The translations under genes and the position numbers were made by a program. Positions 23,753 to 34,413 of a stretch of 64,000 nt of DNA are shown here, one piece after another. The notes beneath the pieces are model-generated. The model was not told where the DNA came from. It was given only the letters and a program-made list of their open reading frames with translations, and did not search any database. The DNA is from Rhyacichthys aspro (taxonomy: Eukaryota; Chordata; Actinopteri; Gobiiformes; Rhyacichthyidae). Where the stretch lies: positions 24,379,179 to 24,443,178 of the forward strand of contig CM072152.1 of NCBI GenBank assembly GCA_036850595.1, given 5' to 3'. Every line of letters begins with the position of its first letter. Position 1 is the first letter of the stretch.

Positions 23753-24894
23753 AAAGGTAAGGAGCTTAGTGATATCCCACAATCCACTGCACCACCTCCT
23801 GAGGCTGTTCTCCGTGTGATTTGTGTTCATTATTTTTAAAAAAAGCACTGCTCTAGAGTCACAGTGTCTTTTATCAGACTTCTTCACTGTCAGAACATCT
23901 CTTTGATCACTTTTGTTTACATTCACAAGAAATAAATCAAATAGTGAGGTTAATGAAGTTTTTAATACTAACTGTCTTTAATGCTAAAAACAAACTTAAC
24001 TGAAGTCGTAAAGTGAATAGTATTGTACTTTTATTTACAAAAAAAGGTGAACCCTACTTTAAGATGTTTAAAATTTGCTCTGACCTGTAAATATTATTGA
24101 TGCTCATTAAAGGTTAAACAGTCCTGAGACTAAAACACTGCCAAACCAACCCCGTAATGCACAAAAAACACGTTTAACCGTCTCAATGATCTAATTATCT
24201 CCTGATTTATCCTTGATTTTATGTCATTTCAGGACAAAAAACCCATAAAGCGTAAAGGACAGACCGAGAGATGAACAAATGAAAAACAACGAAGGTCGAA
24301 TATATTTTAAAACGTCTCTGATTTCTCCTGTTCCGATATTTTACTCCATGAATGCATCTGAAACCACTTCCCAGTCTCTGATTTCTATTAACCGCACTTG
24401 TTTCCAGCGTTTCCTCTTTTCCACCGAGCGAGACAATGCTCTGCTCCACGTGATGCTCTGCTGCTATTTCCAGACAACTGCTGTGTAATTACACTTCGTC
24501 AATTTGCTTTTCCACTTCCCCGCTGTGCTTTTCATGTTACAGCTCGCTTCCTAATGCATTTTCTTGGCGCTTTAAGCCAACGAAGGGGAAATTCATGTCG
24601 GTTTAAAGTTCTTTCATCTAATTTTAAGCAATAATATGGGTTTCCTATACAGTATTCAGAAGTGTGGAAAATGACGGCTTCAGATTCATTCATTTTTAGC
24701 GCTTCTTATACAGATTCCGGGGCTGGAGTCTCTGCCAGATGTTTAGGACGAGAGAAAATCATCAACTAATCACAGAACTAACAGTTTCTCCTGAAGAGGC
24801 TTGTGTTTGCACTGAGCTGTGTCCAGAGAGAGACGTCTGCTGATCTGGGCCTGAGCACAGTTTTGATTTATTCATTTATTAACTGGCTTTAAAG

Positions 24895-25408
24895 CTCTTT
24901 TTTGTCTCAGACTCCACTCTCCTCCAAAAGCAGCCTAGGGACCTCTCCTGCTTCTCTTTTATTAAAAAATAAAACCAAAACATACTAATCCATTTCACCA
25001 AACTGAAGTTTAGAGTTTAGCGTTAGCTTAGCTGTGACTTCAGCGTCAGAACGACAATTATCTCCTCCTCGTTAAACATTACGTGATTGAATTGACAGTA
25101 TTTATCTGTGTTTTACGTTGCCTCCCTTTTCTCTGTTGATGCTTTTCTTTTTCAGCTGTTTCTCTGTTAAAAGACATATTCAGCTGAAAATACACTTTAT
25201 CTGCAGCTATTAAACTTCCTGGACGTCATGTGACAAGTGTCGACCAATGGGAGCGCTCCTTTTGGAGCATGTGATTGTCAAGGTTTTCTGTTCCTGAATA
25301 GAGGTTCATCTATTACAATCCCTTAAAATAATCACTAGATGGATCATAAAGACTGTTTTTCACAAATTATTGCTTTTAGAATAAACCATTTTCACAACTA
25401 GAAGAAAA
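24895..25408 (-). repeat. DR1 dispersed repeat, inverted copy beside exon 5 (block A)
   Basis: A reverse-orientation DR1 copy. The + strand reads TCTCAGACTCCACTCTCCTC at the tail end, then CGACCAATGGGAGCGCTCCT at the core, and TTTTCACAACTAGAAGAAAA at the head end. It belongs to the long subfamily and lies about 220 bases downstream of rims4 exon 5 in gene orientation. The block B counterpart is at about 56416-56935. Confidence 0.8.
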
Positions 25409-25627
25409 TGTGCTTTTTTTTTGCTCTTGTTTTCACTCAACACTGGAATGCCCATCTTTTGAGACTGAAAACTAACACACACTCTTTTAAGAACAGCACA
25501 TTGTCTTCAAACACAGCTTTTGTCATCATTATTGTGCACTGCGGCCCCTTCGATGCCGTGTCTGTAGGAGCTTGTACTTTTGTGTGTGTCGTTGTGTTGT
25601 TCGGTTGATGTGTTTCTTGGTCTGTAC

Positions 25628-25764
25628 CTGCATGACCTTCCCTGTGGACTCGGAGAAGACCAGGACCTGGTTGTAGAGCGGGTCCAGGGACTTCCTCACG
25701 GACTTGGTCTTTTTCTTGGCGACACACAAACCGTTCTCCAGGAGATACACTTTGATGTAGGCCG
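25628..25764 (-). CDS. rims4: rims4 exon 5 (C2B domain), copy A with altered ESPQGK motif
   Basis: This exon encodes the middle of the C2B domain: AYIKVYLLENGLCVAKKKTK, then KSLDPLYNQVLVF. The acceptor is GTCCGCAG at the right edge and the donor GTACAG follows the codon for Gln at the left edge. It is 137 bases, against 140 in copy B (57156-57295). Two separate small deletions, one C and one TC on the + strand, about ten bases apart, change the family-invariant ESPQGKV to ESTGKV while keeping the frame. The rest is identical to copy B. I regard the change as a likely consensus error or, less likely, a variant allele. Confidence 0.93.
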
Positions 25765-27222
25765 CTGCGGACCACAAACACCACCACGATTACACTTTTT
25801 AAATGGAAGTCATTTTTTCCTGTCTCTAGGCTACCTGACACTAAAGTATTGTATTGTTGCAAGTATTTCTTTCTAAATTTGTGAAAAAACGAATCAAACC
25901 TTAATGAAATCGTGTTCACAAATGGCTTTACTGATGTTATATTGATTGTTTTTGAATTATTCTTATTTCCACATCAATAAAAACAAACCTGTGACAGTGT
26001 GTCTTTTTATTAAAGATAAAAGTGTTGATATTGACCTTAAATCATTGACTTTCTCTTTAATCTCCTTTACTCCCTTCATTTACATAGAATCACTCGTTAG
26101 TGACCCTTTCCTTTCATCCCTCCTTATTCTTATTTTTCCTTCATTATTCCTGCGCTTGAATGCATCAGGGTGATTTGCTGGTTTGAAATTACATAACCAG
26201 AGTTAATAATTCGCTGTTACACATGGCGAGCGGCGTCTGAGTCTTTTAGATCTCTCACACTTCATTAAGTAGCAGCTCGTCTCATGTCACTGTACGACCG
26301 GAAACACATTTTATTTTACACTAGATTTACTTTATATAGTTTTGAGGTTGGAAATAATAAACCTACTCCAAAAACAGGGCCTACATTTTTACATATTTGC
26401 AAAAAAAACAGCCATTTAAATGTTTTACTTTTACATTATTTTACTCTTCATCCGTTATACATTTCATTAAAAGTGCCTATTGCAGCAAAAAAAAATGTAA
26501 AACAAAGGTCAAACTGTGTTGTGTGTTAAATACTTTCTAAATACAACTAATTTCCCCAAAATAACACTTTCTGCATTTGACTATGTTGGAAAAATAAAAG
26601 CATAAAAGTCAAAATACTATATACTATATAAAAAAGTGTCCTTTTTTTTTTTTGAGTGAAAAATAGGGCTTTATCCTGATTTTACAGGAGCACAGTATGA
26701 AGGACAATAAGACAACGAATTTAAATACATTTTGTTATTGCTTTAACTCATTAATCAATATGTTTCCAGTAGATTTTTCTCTTCAAACAGTCATTATTAT
26801 AACATTTTGCCAATGATTTAACACGTTCCACATAGTTTTACACAGTTTTCAGGCCATTTTTAAAAACATTTCACACAAATACACACACTTTCTTTTAACA
26901 GAGCACACATTCTTGTTGAACTAAACAAAACCATGATCAAAAAAGCATTATGGTTATTTATATTCATCAATGTGTATATATGGTTTAGGATTATATCTTC
27001 TTATAATATATGAAAACTGCATCATTTAGAGTCTGTGTTCGACTTATTTCCTTGTTTTGTGAAGCTCTTGTGTTTATTATTTATATTATTACAGACTAAA
27101 CCACACTGAGCAGCTGTATGTTTCTTCTGCTGCAGATGTTCACAGATGTATTTGGGACTCATACGTCTGTAATCTCTCTCTAAAACCCGAGGCTGGTGTC
27201 CCGTCGGCTTCAGGAGACTCAC

Positions 27223-27324
27223 CTGGAGGAGTTTTAGAGCCGGGTTTCATGGTGAGACCTCGGGCCTGGACCACCTCCACCTCCAGACCCCCGTTCCTCT
27301 CCATTAGACCGATCTCTACGTCAC
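27223..27324 (-). CDS. rims4: rims4 exon 4 (start of C2B domain), copy A
   Basis: This 102-base exon encodes DVEIGLMERNGGLEVEVVQA then RGLTMKPGSKTPP, the first strands of the C2B domain. RIMS4 has the same DVEIGL start. The acceptor is TTGTTCAG and the donor GTGAGT. The phase fits on both sides: exon 3 ends ATGG and this exon supplies GT for Gly, while the last G joins CG of exon 5 for Ala. It is identical to copy B at 58749-58850. Confidence 0.95.
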
Positions 27325-28606
27325 CTGAACAAACACACCACAATTACAGGATTACATTAAAAAATCACATCTGGATATAAATAAAAGACCTACTAGTGTC
27401 CTTCTCTGTCCATTTTTATACTTTAAAGGTCCTTTGTATCTATAAATGTCGCTGTAGAACTTACTTTATACGTTTATCTGTCTTTATTCGTTGTTATTTG
27501 GGCAACAGCAGTGATTTTGAAGGATTTATTTATTTGTGCTGTTGTATTTTTCCTGAATGATTCTGGCTGTGTGGGATTAGAGAAAGACGGAGATGTTTTT
27601 GAGGAGTCAGGAAAAGGAAACCGTCATGTTTAGACGAAGCCGCACAAAATGATGTAGTACACATGCCAGGCCAGTAGGGGGCGGGTTTTCTTTTGCCACT
27701 TGTTTTCTATTTCTATTATTTCTTCTATTTTAAATAAATAAATAAAAAAAATGTGCTTGGGCTGTCAAAAAATAAATAAATAAAAGGCATTTTTTTCCTT
27801 TTTTTGAGGTATTTTTTAAATATTAGTGCCGTCAAAATGAGAAAAAAAAAAACATGTCACAATCTTCTACAAAATATAAAAATGTAAAAAACATATATTT
27901 AAATATATTTATCAATAAATTATAGTACAACACAATAGTCCATTGATACCAGCCGTCCCTGTGTTATTTCCTTTTTTGTTTTCCTTTCCATTTAAGTGTG
28001 TTATTTGTTGTGTGTACATTTAATAAAAGTCTTCAACGACTGCATAAAAATGTATTATCTTGCTCAACATTTCCTTCCATTTTCCTATTAAACCAAAGTA
28101 GCACTTCATCGTCCAAAAGTTCAGGTTTGATTCGTCCAAACCCTAAAGTCTCTGGAGTAACTTTGAAGTAAAAACAGGTGGCTGGTTTAAAAGTGTCCGA
28201 ACGAGGCAGTAATTCAGGTCTGGAGTTACATAACGTTGGACCGCGGCTGAGTTTTGGAGCAAAGTCCAGTTGGTTTCACAGTTTTCGGGCCAAGGACTCG
28301 TCTCTCTGGCGGCCAACGCTGACCCAGTTATATTTGCTCCAGAAGGACGCTGTGCTGAGAGGACGCAGACGAAGAGGACGCTCCATCTCAAACTCACAAA
28401 ACTGCAGATGACATTTTACTGCAGTGGATTTCACAAGGTGCTTTTGGAACCAAAGTGGGATGATTCAGGAGTCGTTTGGTTCACTTTTTCAGGACAAAAC
28501 TGCACTTTTACACAAATACAACCAGTTTTATTTAGATTTTTAGACATGTCATAGATCTCTTGGTGTGTTTTCATGTGTTTGGTGCAAAAAGCAGTGTTAA
28601 AAGGCA

Positions 28607-28610
<4 letters not shown>

Positions 28611-28659
<49 letters not shown>
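28611..28659 (+). repeat. (AT)n microsatellite, copy A
   Basis: A pure AT dinucleotide run of 49 bases in rims4 intron 3. The block B run is 37 bases (60139-60175). The length difference supports an allelic relation between the blocks. Confidence 0.95.
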
Positions 28660-28667
<8 letters not shown>

Positions 28668-29138
28668 ATAATCTCATAATAATAAATGATAAGATGTTTT
28701 ATTTTGAAACACTAGTTTTATTTCACTTTAGTGAGATTTTATCAGCGTTGTCATGGCGCTGATCGACTCATGATAAACAGATCACATTCAGCTGCTCTCT
28801 TTTTACAAAAAATACATATGACATAAAGAAATAAATTAAATATCATCTAATGTACTGTTCATATTCAGATCCACAAACGTTTCTGTCCTTTTTTCATGAT
28901 CCATAAATCAGTTTCAGACTCTCACTAACGTTTTGTAAAAAGAATCTTAGGCTTATTTTTTCCATTTTATTCTTTTTTGTAGGTTTTATTTGTTTATTCA
29001 TTTGTTTAACATTGCATTTCATATTATAATCAAATATTTAGTGATCCATAACTCTCTACTTGTGCGATACACAGCGTGAACATGTGGCCGTTTGAGTTCT
29101 TTTTCGTTCCCAAACCATTAACACCAGTGTCCTCTCAC

Positions 29139-29251
29139 CCATCGACGTTGTGGCGAGCGTCTGTCGTCCCACAAACTGAGCCGGGCCCATCCCGTCGAGG
29201 AAGTCGCTGAACTGGGCGTCGGAGGCCAGGCACATCCCGCTGTAGTTCAGG
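29139..29251 (-). CDS. rims4: rims4 exon 3, copy A
   Basis: This 113-base exon encodes LNYSGMCLASDAQFSDFLDG then MGPAQFVGRQTLATTSMG, the conserved linker that precedes the C2B domain in all RIMs. LNYSG and CLASDAQ are RIMS4-like. The acceptor is CGTTTCCAG and the donor GTGAGA. Its first base, C, completes an Asn codon begun by AA at the end of exon 2, giving SEGN-LNYSG. That exon 2 is found in this window only on the opposite strand at 36643-36784. The exon is identical to copy B at 60701-60813. Confidence 0.95.
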
Positions 29252-29984
29252 CTGGAAACGAGACGGAGAAAAGACACAGAAAAGAGTTTACATTAAAAAA
29301 CAGTGAGTCAGAAAATGAAAAGATTAGACTCAGAGATAGAAGGAAGCGTCTGGAGACAACACCAGGAGCCATTCATCACCGCTGTCCCCAAACTGCCCAC
29401 AACTCAGCTGCAGCTTATTTAAGACTTCGCTTCGAGGAGACGCAAAAAAGAAGAGCAGTAAATGTGAAAAAACATCACAGCAGACGGTCGGAGTCAGCCA
29501 TGTTGGAATTAGAGGCACTTTCAATGAAAATGTCAAATGTCAGAAGTGAAATTACTGCCTTAAAATTGTATGTAAAGAAAAAAAAAAGTGTTATTCAGAC
29601 TGATTAATAGTTTGAATTGTTACTACACTCCTGCTTTTATTAGATTATTAAAGTTAGATTGTGATTTTCTTGAGTCTTTGAATTAATGGTGATACTTTTA
29701 TAGGATTTTTGTTCTATTTTCAATGTTTATTTTGCATATTTCCCAAATATTTTCACTCTGGAAATGATATGATTTAAATAACTCATAACTATCCTTGTTT
29801 AATCTGTCAAATTTTCATTTCTAACACTTCATTGTTGACATCAGTCCGGCTTTAACAGTAGTGTTTTATATATCGTTTGTTTTATCTCAGTTATTTTTAT
29901 TTATTCATTTATTTATTTTACTCTATTTGATTTTGTTTTCAAACTGTTGTGAATATTGTGTTTAATGATTTTGAGTTTAATAAC

Positions 29985-30046
29985 CTTGTGTTGCATTAAG
30001 CTGAATGAAAAGTGCAATATAAATGATTGATTGATTGATTGATTGA
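29985..30046 (+). mobile_element. Possible LINE 3' tail with TGAT repeats (copy A)
   Basis: AATGAAAAGTGCAATATAAA followed by TGATTGATTGATTGATTGA resembles the 3' ends of fish L2-type LINEs, which end in an AAAGCGCTATATAAAT-like word and short tandem repeats. No reverse transcriptase sequence is visible upstream, so it would be a severely truncated copy. The block B counterpart is near 61592-61640. Confidence 0.4.
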
Positions 30047-30554
30047 AATACCTTCTACTTTCATAAATAGATCCAGATGCTTTCTTTATTTTTCCATTTG
30101 TGCACAAACCCTCTATTTTTTTTTATAAAAACCAGTGCCTACATTTTAAAAGGTAAAACAAATAAGTTCTTATAGCTTTATTTCTTCATTTATTGCAAGT
30201 TTTTCCATCAAATTGCACGTCACTTGAACACAGGCCAAATACAGCCACATTTGGTGATATACATCTTTTCAGGTTCATATCCATGTGTTGAAAGTGTCAT
30301 ATTGAACACAGACTGAGTGGATTTGGGAGACTGTTGATGTTCAGAGTTGATTTAACAGGCGTTCTCCAGGCAAACCCCTGTCCTCTGTTTCCTCCGAGCG
30401 CGCTCAGACGGCTCTCTAACCTGACCTTGTGTGTCCTCCTTCGTCTGTTCTCGTTCAGAAATCAGAGCAGAGTGGTTCGGTGGCACAGCCAGCCGCTCGA
30501 CCATTGTTTCAGGGTCTGCAGACACTAAAACACAGCCTTGTATTCGCTCCGGAG

Positions 30555-30654
30555 NNNNNNNNNNNNNNNNNNNNNNNNNNNNNNNNNNNNNNNNNNNNNN
30601 NNNNNNNNNNNNNNNNNNNNNNNNNNNNNNNNNNNNNNNNNNNNNNNNNNNNNN
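30555..30654. other. Assembly gap of exactly 100 N (contig 1 / contig 2)
   Basis: A run of exactly 100 N, the conventional size for a scaffold gap of unknown length. Duplicated block A ends at its left edge. Open frames that cross it are meaningless. Confidence 0.99.
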
Positions 30655-32210
30655 ACGGACAAACAGGCCCCGGGTCGACTCCTGAGAAACTGTATAATGT
30701 GATTTAAGGTGAACTACCCACTTTTATGACCTTCGTCTGTAATAAATGCCCCTCTGCAGCTGATTGTGGACAAAAAAAAAAACATTTTTCTCACAAGTAT
30801 CTTCTGTATTCGACAATGACTAAAAGGCTAACAGTGACACATTCGTATTTTACTGCAATAATTCACTTTTTCTTTACTCTTTGCTGAAACAGATTAATGT
30901 GTGTTTAAGACAGAGCAGCCTTTAGATGGTGCTTTTTTCATTTTTACTTTTACTTTTACTCCCATTATATTGATTAATATGGGCCGGTGTATATTCATTA
31001 ATGGGTACTTCAGTCTATCACGTAAAACCCTCTTTGGCTTCACAAGAGAGAAGATAACAGCCATTTTCCATTTATAAATAAGCCAGGTTTTGTCATACGG
31101 GCTTGTTTTCATCCATGTTTCCAGGACAGGTTGATGAAAAGAGAAAAGACAGACTCTAAAACACATTAGACATAAATTCACAGAAATAAAATATTAGAAC
31201 ATGCTTTAAAACTTACTGTAAAAGTTGCTATAAAAGCCACATATTGAAGCATCATCAGATTTCAAGACAAAACACAGACACAACAATGAAGCACAATATT
31301 TACTACAGTTTTTCTTTCTGCTCATTTATTCATCCAAAAGATTTCAAATATGGTCTGGTCAGTCTCTGCATTAACTCAAAGAAGTCATTTTTAGTCAAAT
31401 ACACGTTACATTAATGAATTATCCTTCTTTTTCCTTCTGACTTTACTTCATTCTAGGTTTAAAATGTTGTGTACTGAACTATACTCTTAAAAAAACCCTT
31501 TGCATTTGATAATTCTTGAAAAATACACATTTAATACTGGATAGGACCCAGTGGAAAGAGTCCAGAGCAGACAAACTGAGCTCTAATGAAGGAGAAGCAC
31601 AGTCATGTTTCTTTAATCTTGACATTTGAGAAAAGAATTCACCATTTTTAAAGTGAATTCACGCTCTGACCTGTTTCCACTGCTCAAAAAACTCCACTTT
31701 ATCAGTTTAAATAATAACATTCATGACTCAGCGATGTACCACACAGTTATTTAATCACCTGCTGTTTTTTTATTGCTGTAAAATAAACCCGCGCGGCTCA
31801 TTTTAATTCCTCCTGTGTCTTGTCGCCGTCTAAATCCGTTCCCCGTGACTGACCCACATTAGCGGCAGGTACTGACCCCGAACCCTGTGTTTACTCCGAG
31901 CCAGTGAGCGACATCTGTTCCGGGCCCATCTGCTCCGAGCGGGACGGGTCTCGGTGGAGCAGCTGTTGTTTTAGGATTCGGTCGCTCCGAGTGGGACTGA
32001 CCTCGTGGATGGTTCGCGCTGAGCTCCGGCGGTAATTAAAACACTCGCTTATGACTCTAGACGGATGGATTATAACCACTGTCAGCTCCAAAGAACGGTT
32101 TAATAGCATTTATACATTTTTATTTATTTCAATTCAGAGTTTTTATAGTTTTACAAAAAGTAGAGAGTTTTTAGGGACTGTATCGGGTTAAAAAGGGGCA
32201 CGGTTTGAAC
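30655..32210. other. Start of contig 2, no gene recognised
   Basis: No exon is supported. A run near 30944-30960 is TTTTACTTTTACTTTTACT. The missing rims4 exon 1 would be expected left of exon 2 on the + strand, in this contig or beyond it, and was not recognised in 30655-36642. Confidence 0.4.
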
Positions 32211-32214
32211 CTGA

Positions 32215-32625
32215 AACAACTGGAAGAATGATGATTGGCTGAGAGATAAAGGAGGAGGGCTGTGATTGGCTGTGAGATAAAGAAGGAGGGCTGTGATTGG
32301 CTGAGAGATAAAGAAGGAGGGTTGTGATTGGCTGAGAGATAAAGGAACAGGGCTGTGATTGGCTGAGAGATAAAGGAGGAGGGCTGTGATTGGCTGAGAG
32401 ATAAAGAAGGAGGGTTGTGATTGGCTGAGAGATAAAGAAGGAGGGTTGTGATTGGCTGAGAGATAAAGGAGGAGGTTTGTGATTGGCTGAGAGATAAAGG
32501 AGGAGGTTTGTGATTGGCTGTGAGATAAAGAAGGAGGGCTGTGATTGGCTGAGAGATAAAGGAGGAGGGCTGTGATTGGCTGAGAGATAAAGAAGGAGGG
32601 CTGTGATTGGCTGAGAGACAGAGGA
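32215..32625 (+). repeat. 31-bp minisatellite with a CCAAT box in every unit
   Basis: About 13 tandem units of 31 bp, each containing TGTGATTGGCTGAGAGATAA followed by AGAAGGAGGG or AGGAGGAGGG. ATTGG is an inverted CCAAT box, and GATTGGCTG is a good NF-Y-like site, so the array repeats it every 31 bp, about three helical turns. A 159-codon - strand frame rich in Ser, Gln and Pro is a by-product of the repeat. In gene terms the array is upstream of rims4 exon 2 by about 4 kb. Confidence 0.9.
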
Positions 32626-32669
32626 GAGGGAGGAGTCTTCCAGGTTGAACTTACGCTTCTGCTTCATTT

Positions 32670-33985
32670 AGCGGCTTCTCCAAAATAAATTTGATTAAAA
32701 CTGATTATCACTTTCCAAACTCATGTAACTCGGTTTAATTTTGATGAACAGCAAGTTTTATTTTAAAAAGTGCATCAGAACTCTGCTTAAAACTGAGTTA
32801 AGTCAGTTTAAACTGTTTTACTACATCTGGTTCAGCACTGATCTAAGTTTAAAGCAGCTCTGTGTGACTTTTAGCCCAAAAATACATATTCTCACAGTCA
32901 TTTTGATGGTTCTTAGTCGTGACATCAGTAAAATCAGGTCTGTTTCACTGACACAGGACGCTCAGCTGGACACAAACCTCCTGTAACTTTCCTGTCACTG
33001 GGACGAGGACTCTTTATGTCTCAAATAGAAGCAGAAGGACACTATAATACAAAATACACTTGACCTACTGTTTCAGAAGATGTTTTTTCAGTCTCTTCCG
33101 CTGTCGTAACTACACAGAGTCTGCAGAGAGAACGGCGCCCTCTACAGGAGAAAATATACACAGTTTTGCTTTAAATTGAACCATGTTGATGCAGCTGGGC
33201 TTTAATATTCAGGTTCAGACACAGGCCACACTCAGGAGCTTGCACTGGAAGTGATCAGTTTTGGTTTTGTTCGAGTAAATAACAGAAAACCCTGTCATAT
33301 GTTCAAATAAATACATGTAAAGGCCTTTCTTTGTCACACACTGAAGAATATTTGATGTAAAAATGTGTTTAAAAGTGTGTTTTTACTGTTCTCTTTAGCA
33401 ACACTGCTTCTCCAAACTGGGTCTGTGCTGACAATAACCTGCTGTAGGGAATAAATGACCTGTCCCATAATAATTCATAGACCCACTTTAGAAAAATACA
33501 ATCCTTTTAAAGTATAATTCTGTAAATGTTACCTGGACACGTCTGATCCATCGTCTCCAACATGAGTCACTTGGTTCAACGTTATTAGAAAAGTCACAGA
33601 CACATGAAGAGCCCGGTTATTTCCAAATCTTTGAGAGAATTACCGTTGAATGGTTGTAAATAACAACCTGTCACTGCTCTAATCTTTCTCCCATCGTCTC
33701 GACACCTTTTCATCGCGCGGCGGATTAAAGTCAGATCATTTCCCGTCACGCACCTGCTTTCCGGCCGTTACGTAACAACGGACGGCATCGGGCCTCGCCG
33801 CCGGTGGTCTCCGCGGCAACAGCATCCGCGGCCATGGCAACCGTCAGGTGTGTGACTCCGTGTCCTTTCAACGCCGAAGTGACGAAGGACAAAAGGACAA
33901 AAGTGTGTTTGAGGAGGATTGATGATAATAAAGAGTGTTTTTATTTTGATTCAGAGTAAAAACTAAAAAAGAGGGACCCAAAAGA
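32670..33985. other. Contig 2 non-coding DNA with a CpG-rich patch
   Basis: No exon is recognised. About 33700-33850 is clearly CpG-rich, with CATCGCGCGGCGGATT, GGCCGTTACGTAACAACGG and CGCCGCCGGTGG, and is unlike its AT-rich surroundings. It could be a promoter-associated CpG patch, which would suit a rims4 or neighbouring transcription start, but no start codon with a matching protein was found. Confidence 0.45.
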
Positions 33986-33986
33986 G

Positions 33987-34413
33987 CACACATGTCAAAC
34001 TCAAGGCTCTGGGGCCAAATGCGGTCCTTTGCAGTGTTTTATGTGGCCCTCCAATGCTTTAAGTTTAGTTTTTAGGTGATATTTTTGGCACAATGTTGTT
34101 GGTTTACTTGGATTTGAACAAATTTATTTTATTTGTTCATGAAATCTTGATCCAGTTCTTACTAAGGTATATACAATATGATTCAAATCCATCTAAAACC
34201 TGTTCAAATCCAAGTAAAACCTTTTCAAATTCTGCTATAACCTGTTCAAATCAGATTCCACTAAAACTAGTTTCCATAAAAGGAAAAAAAATGGTGTTAA
34301 GCTTTTGTAAGACTCAAATAACGATGAAATTTTACATTCAAAATTTAATAAAAGCTTCCAAGTGTCACCATCTTCTAACACGAGTAACTCACCATTTTGA
34401 ATTTGAGCCACTG
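33987..34413 (-). mobile_element. Degenerate non-autonomous hAT copy, inverted
   Basis: An inverted, diverged relative of the element at 9384-9824. The + strand begins CACACATGTCAAACTCAAGG and has GGGCCAAATGCGGTCCTTTG, a few 21-bp units as AAATCCATCTAAAACCTGTTC, and ends near ATTTGAGCCACTG. I see no matching 8-bp flanks, so its boundaries are approximate. Confidence 0.65.

Larger units (their letters stand above)
14584..30554. repeat. Copy A of a 16-kb duplicated block (end of contig 1)
   Basis: This 15971-bp segment is collinear and near-identical with 45945-62155. It carries rims4 exons 6 to 3 and four DR1 repeats. Differences are scattered substitutions and indels. Copy B has extra stretches near 48267-48295, 48497-48567, 60587-60625 and 61107-61137. 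Tandem repeat lengths also differ: a 12-bp repeat near 19711, the AT tract near 28611 and the AAAT tract near 22817. Copy A ends at the N gap. The pattern fits two haplotypes of one locus better than two loci. Confidence 0.95.

Noticed and set aside
30429..30707. Open frames crossing the N gap
   Set aside because: They are continuous only because N is not read as a stop. The junction is not real sequence.
32188..32667. 159-codon Ser/Gln/Pro repeat protein on the - strand
   Set aside because: It is produced by the 31-bp minisatellite passing through the three frames without stops. There is no evidence of a gene.
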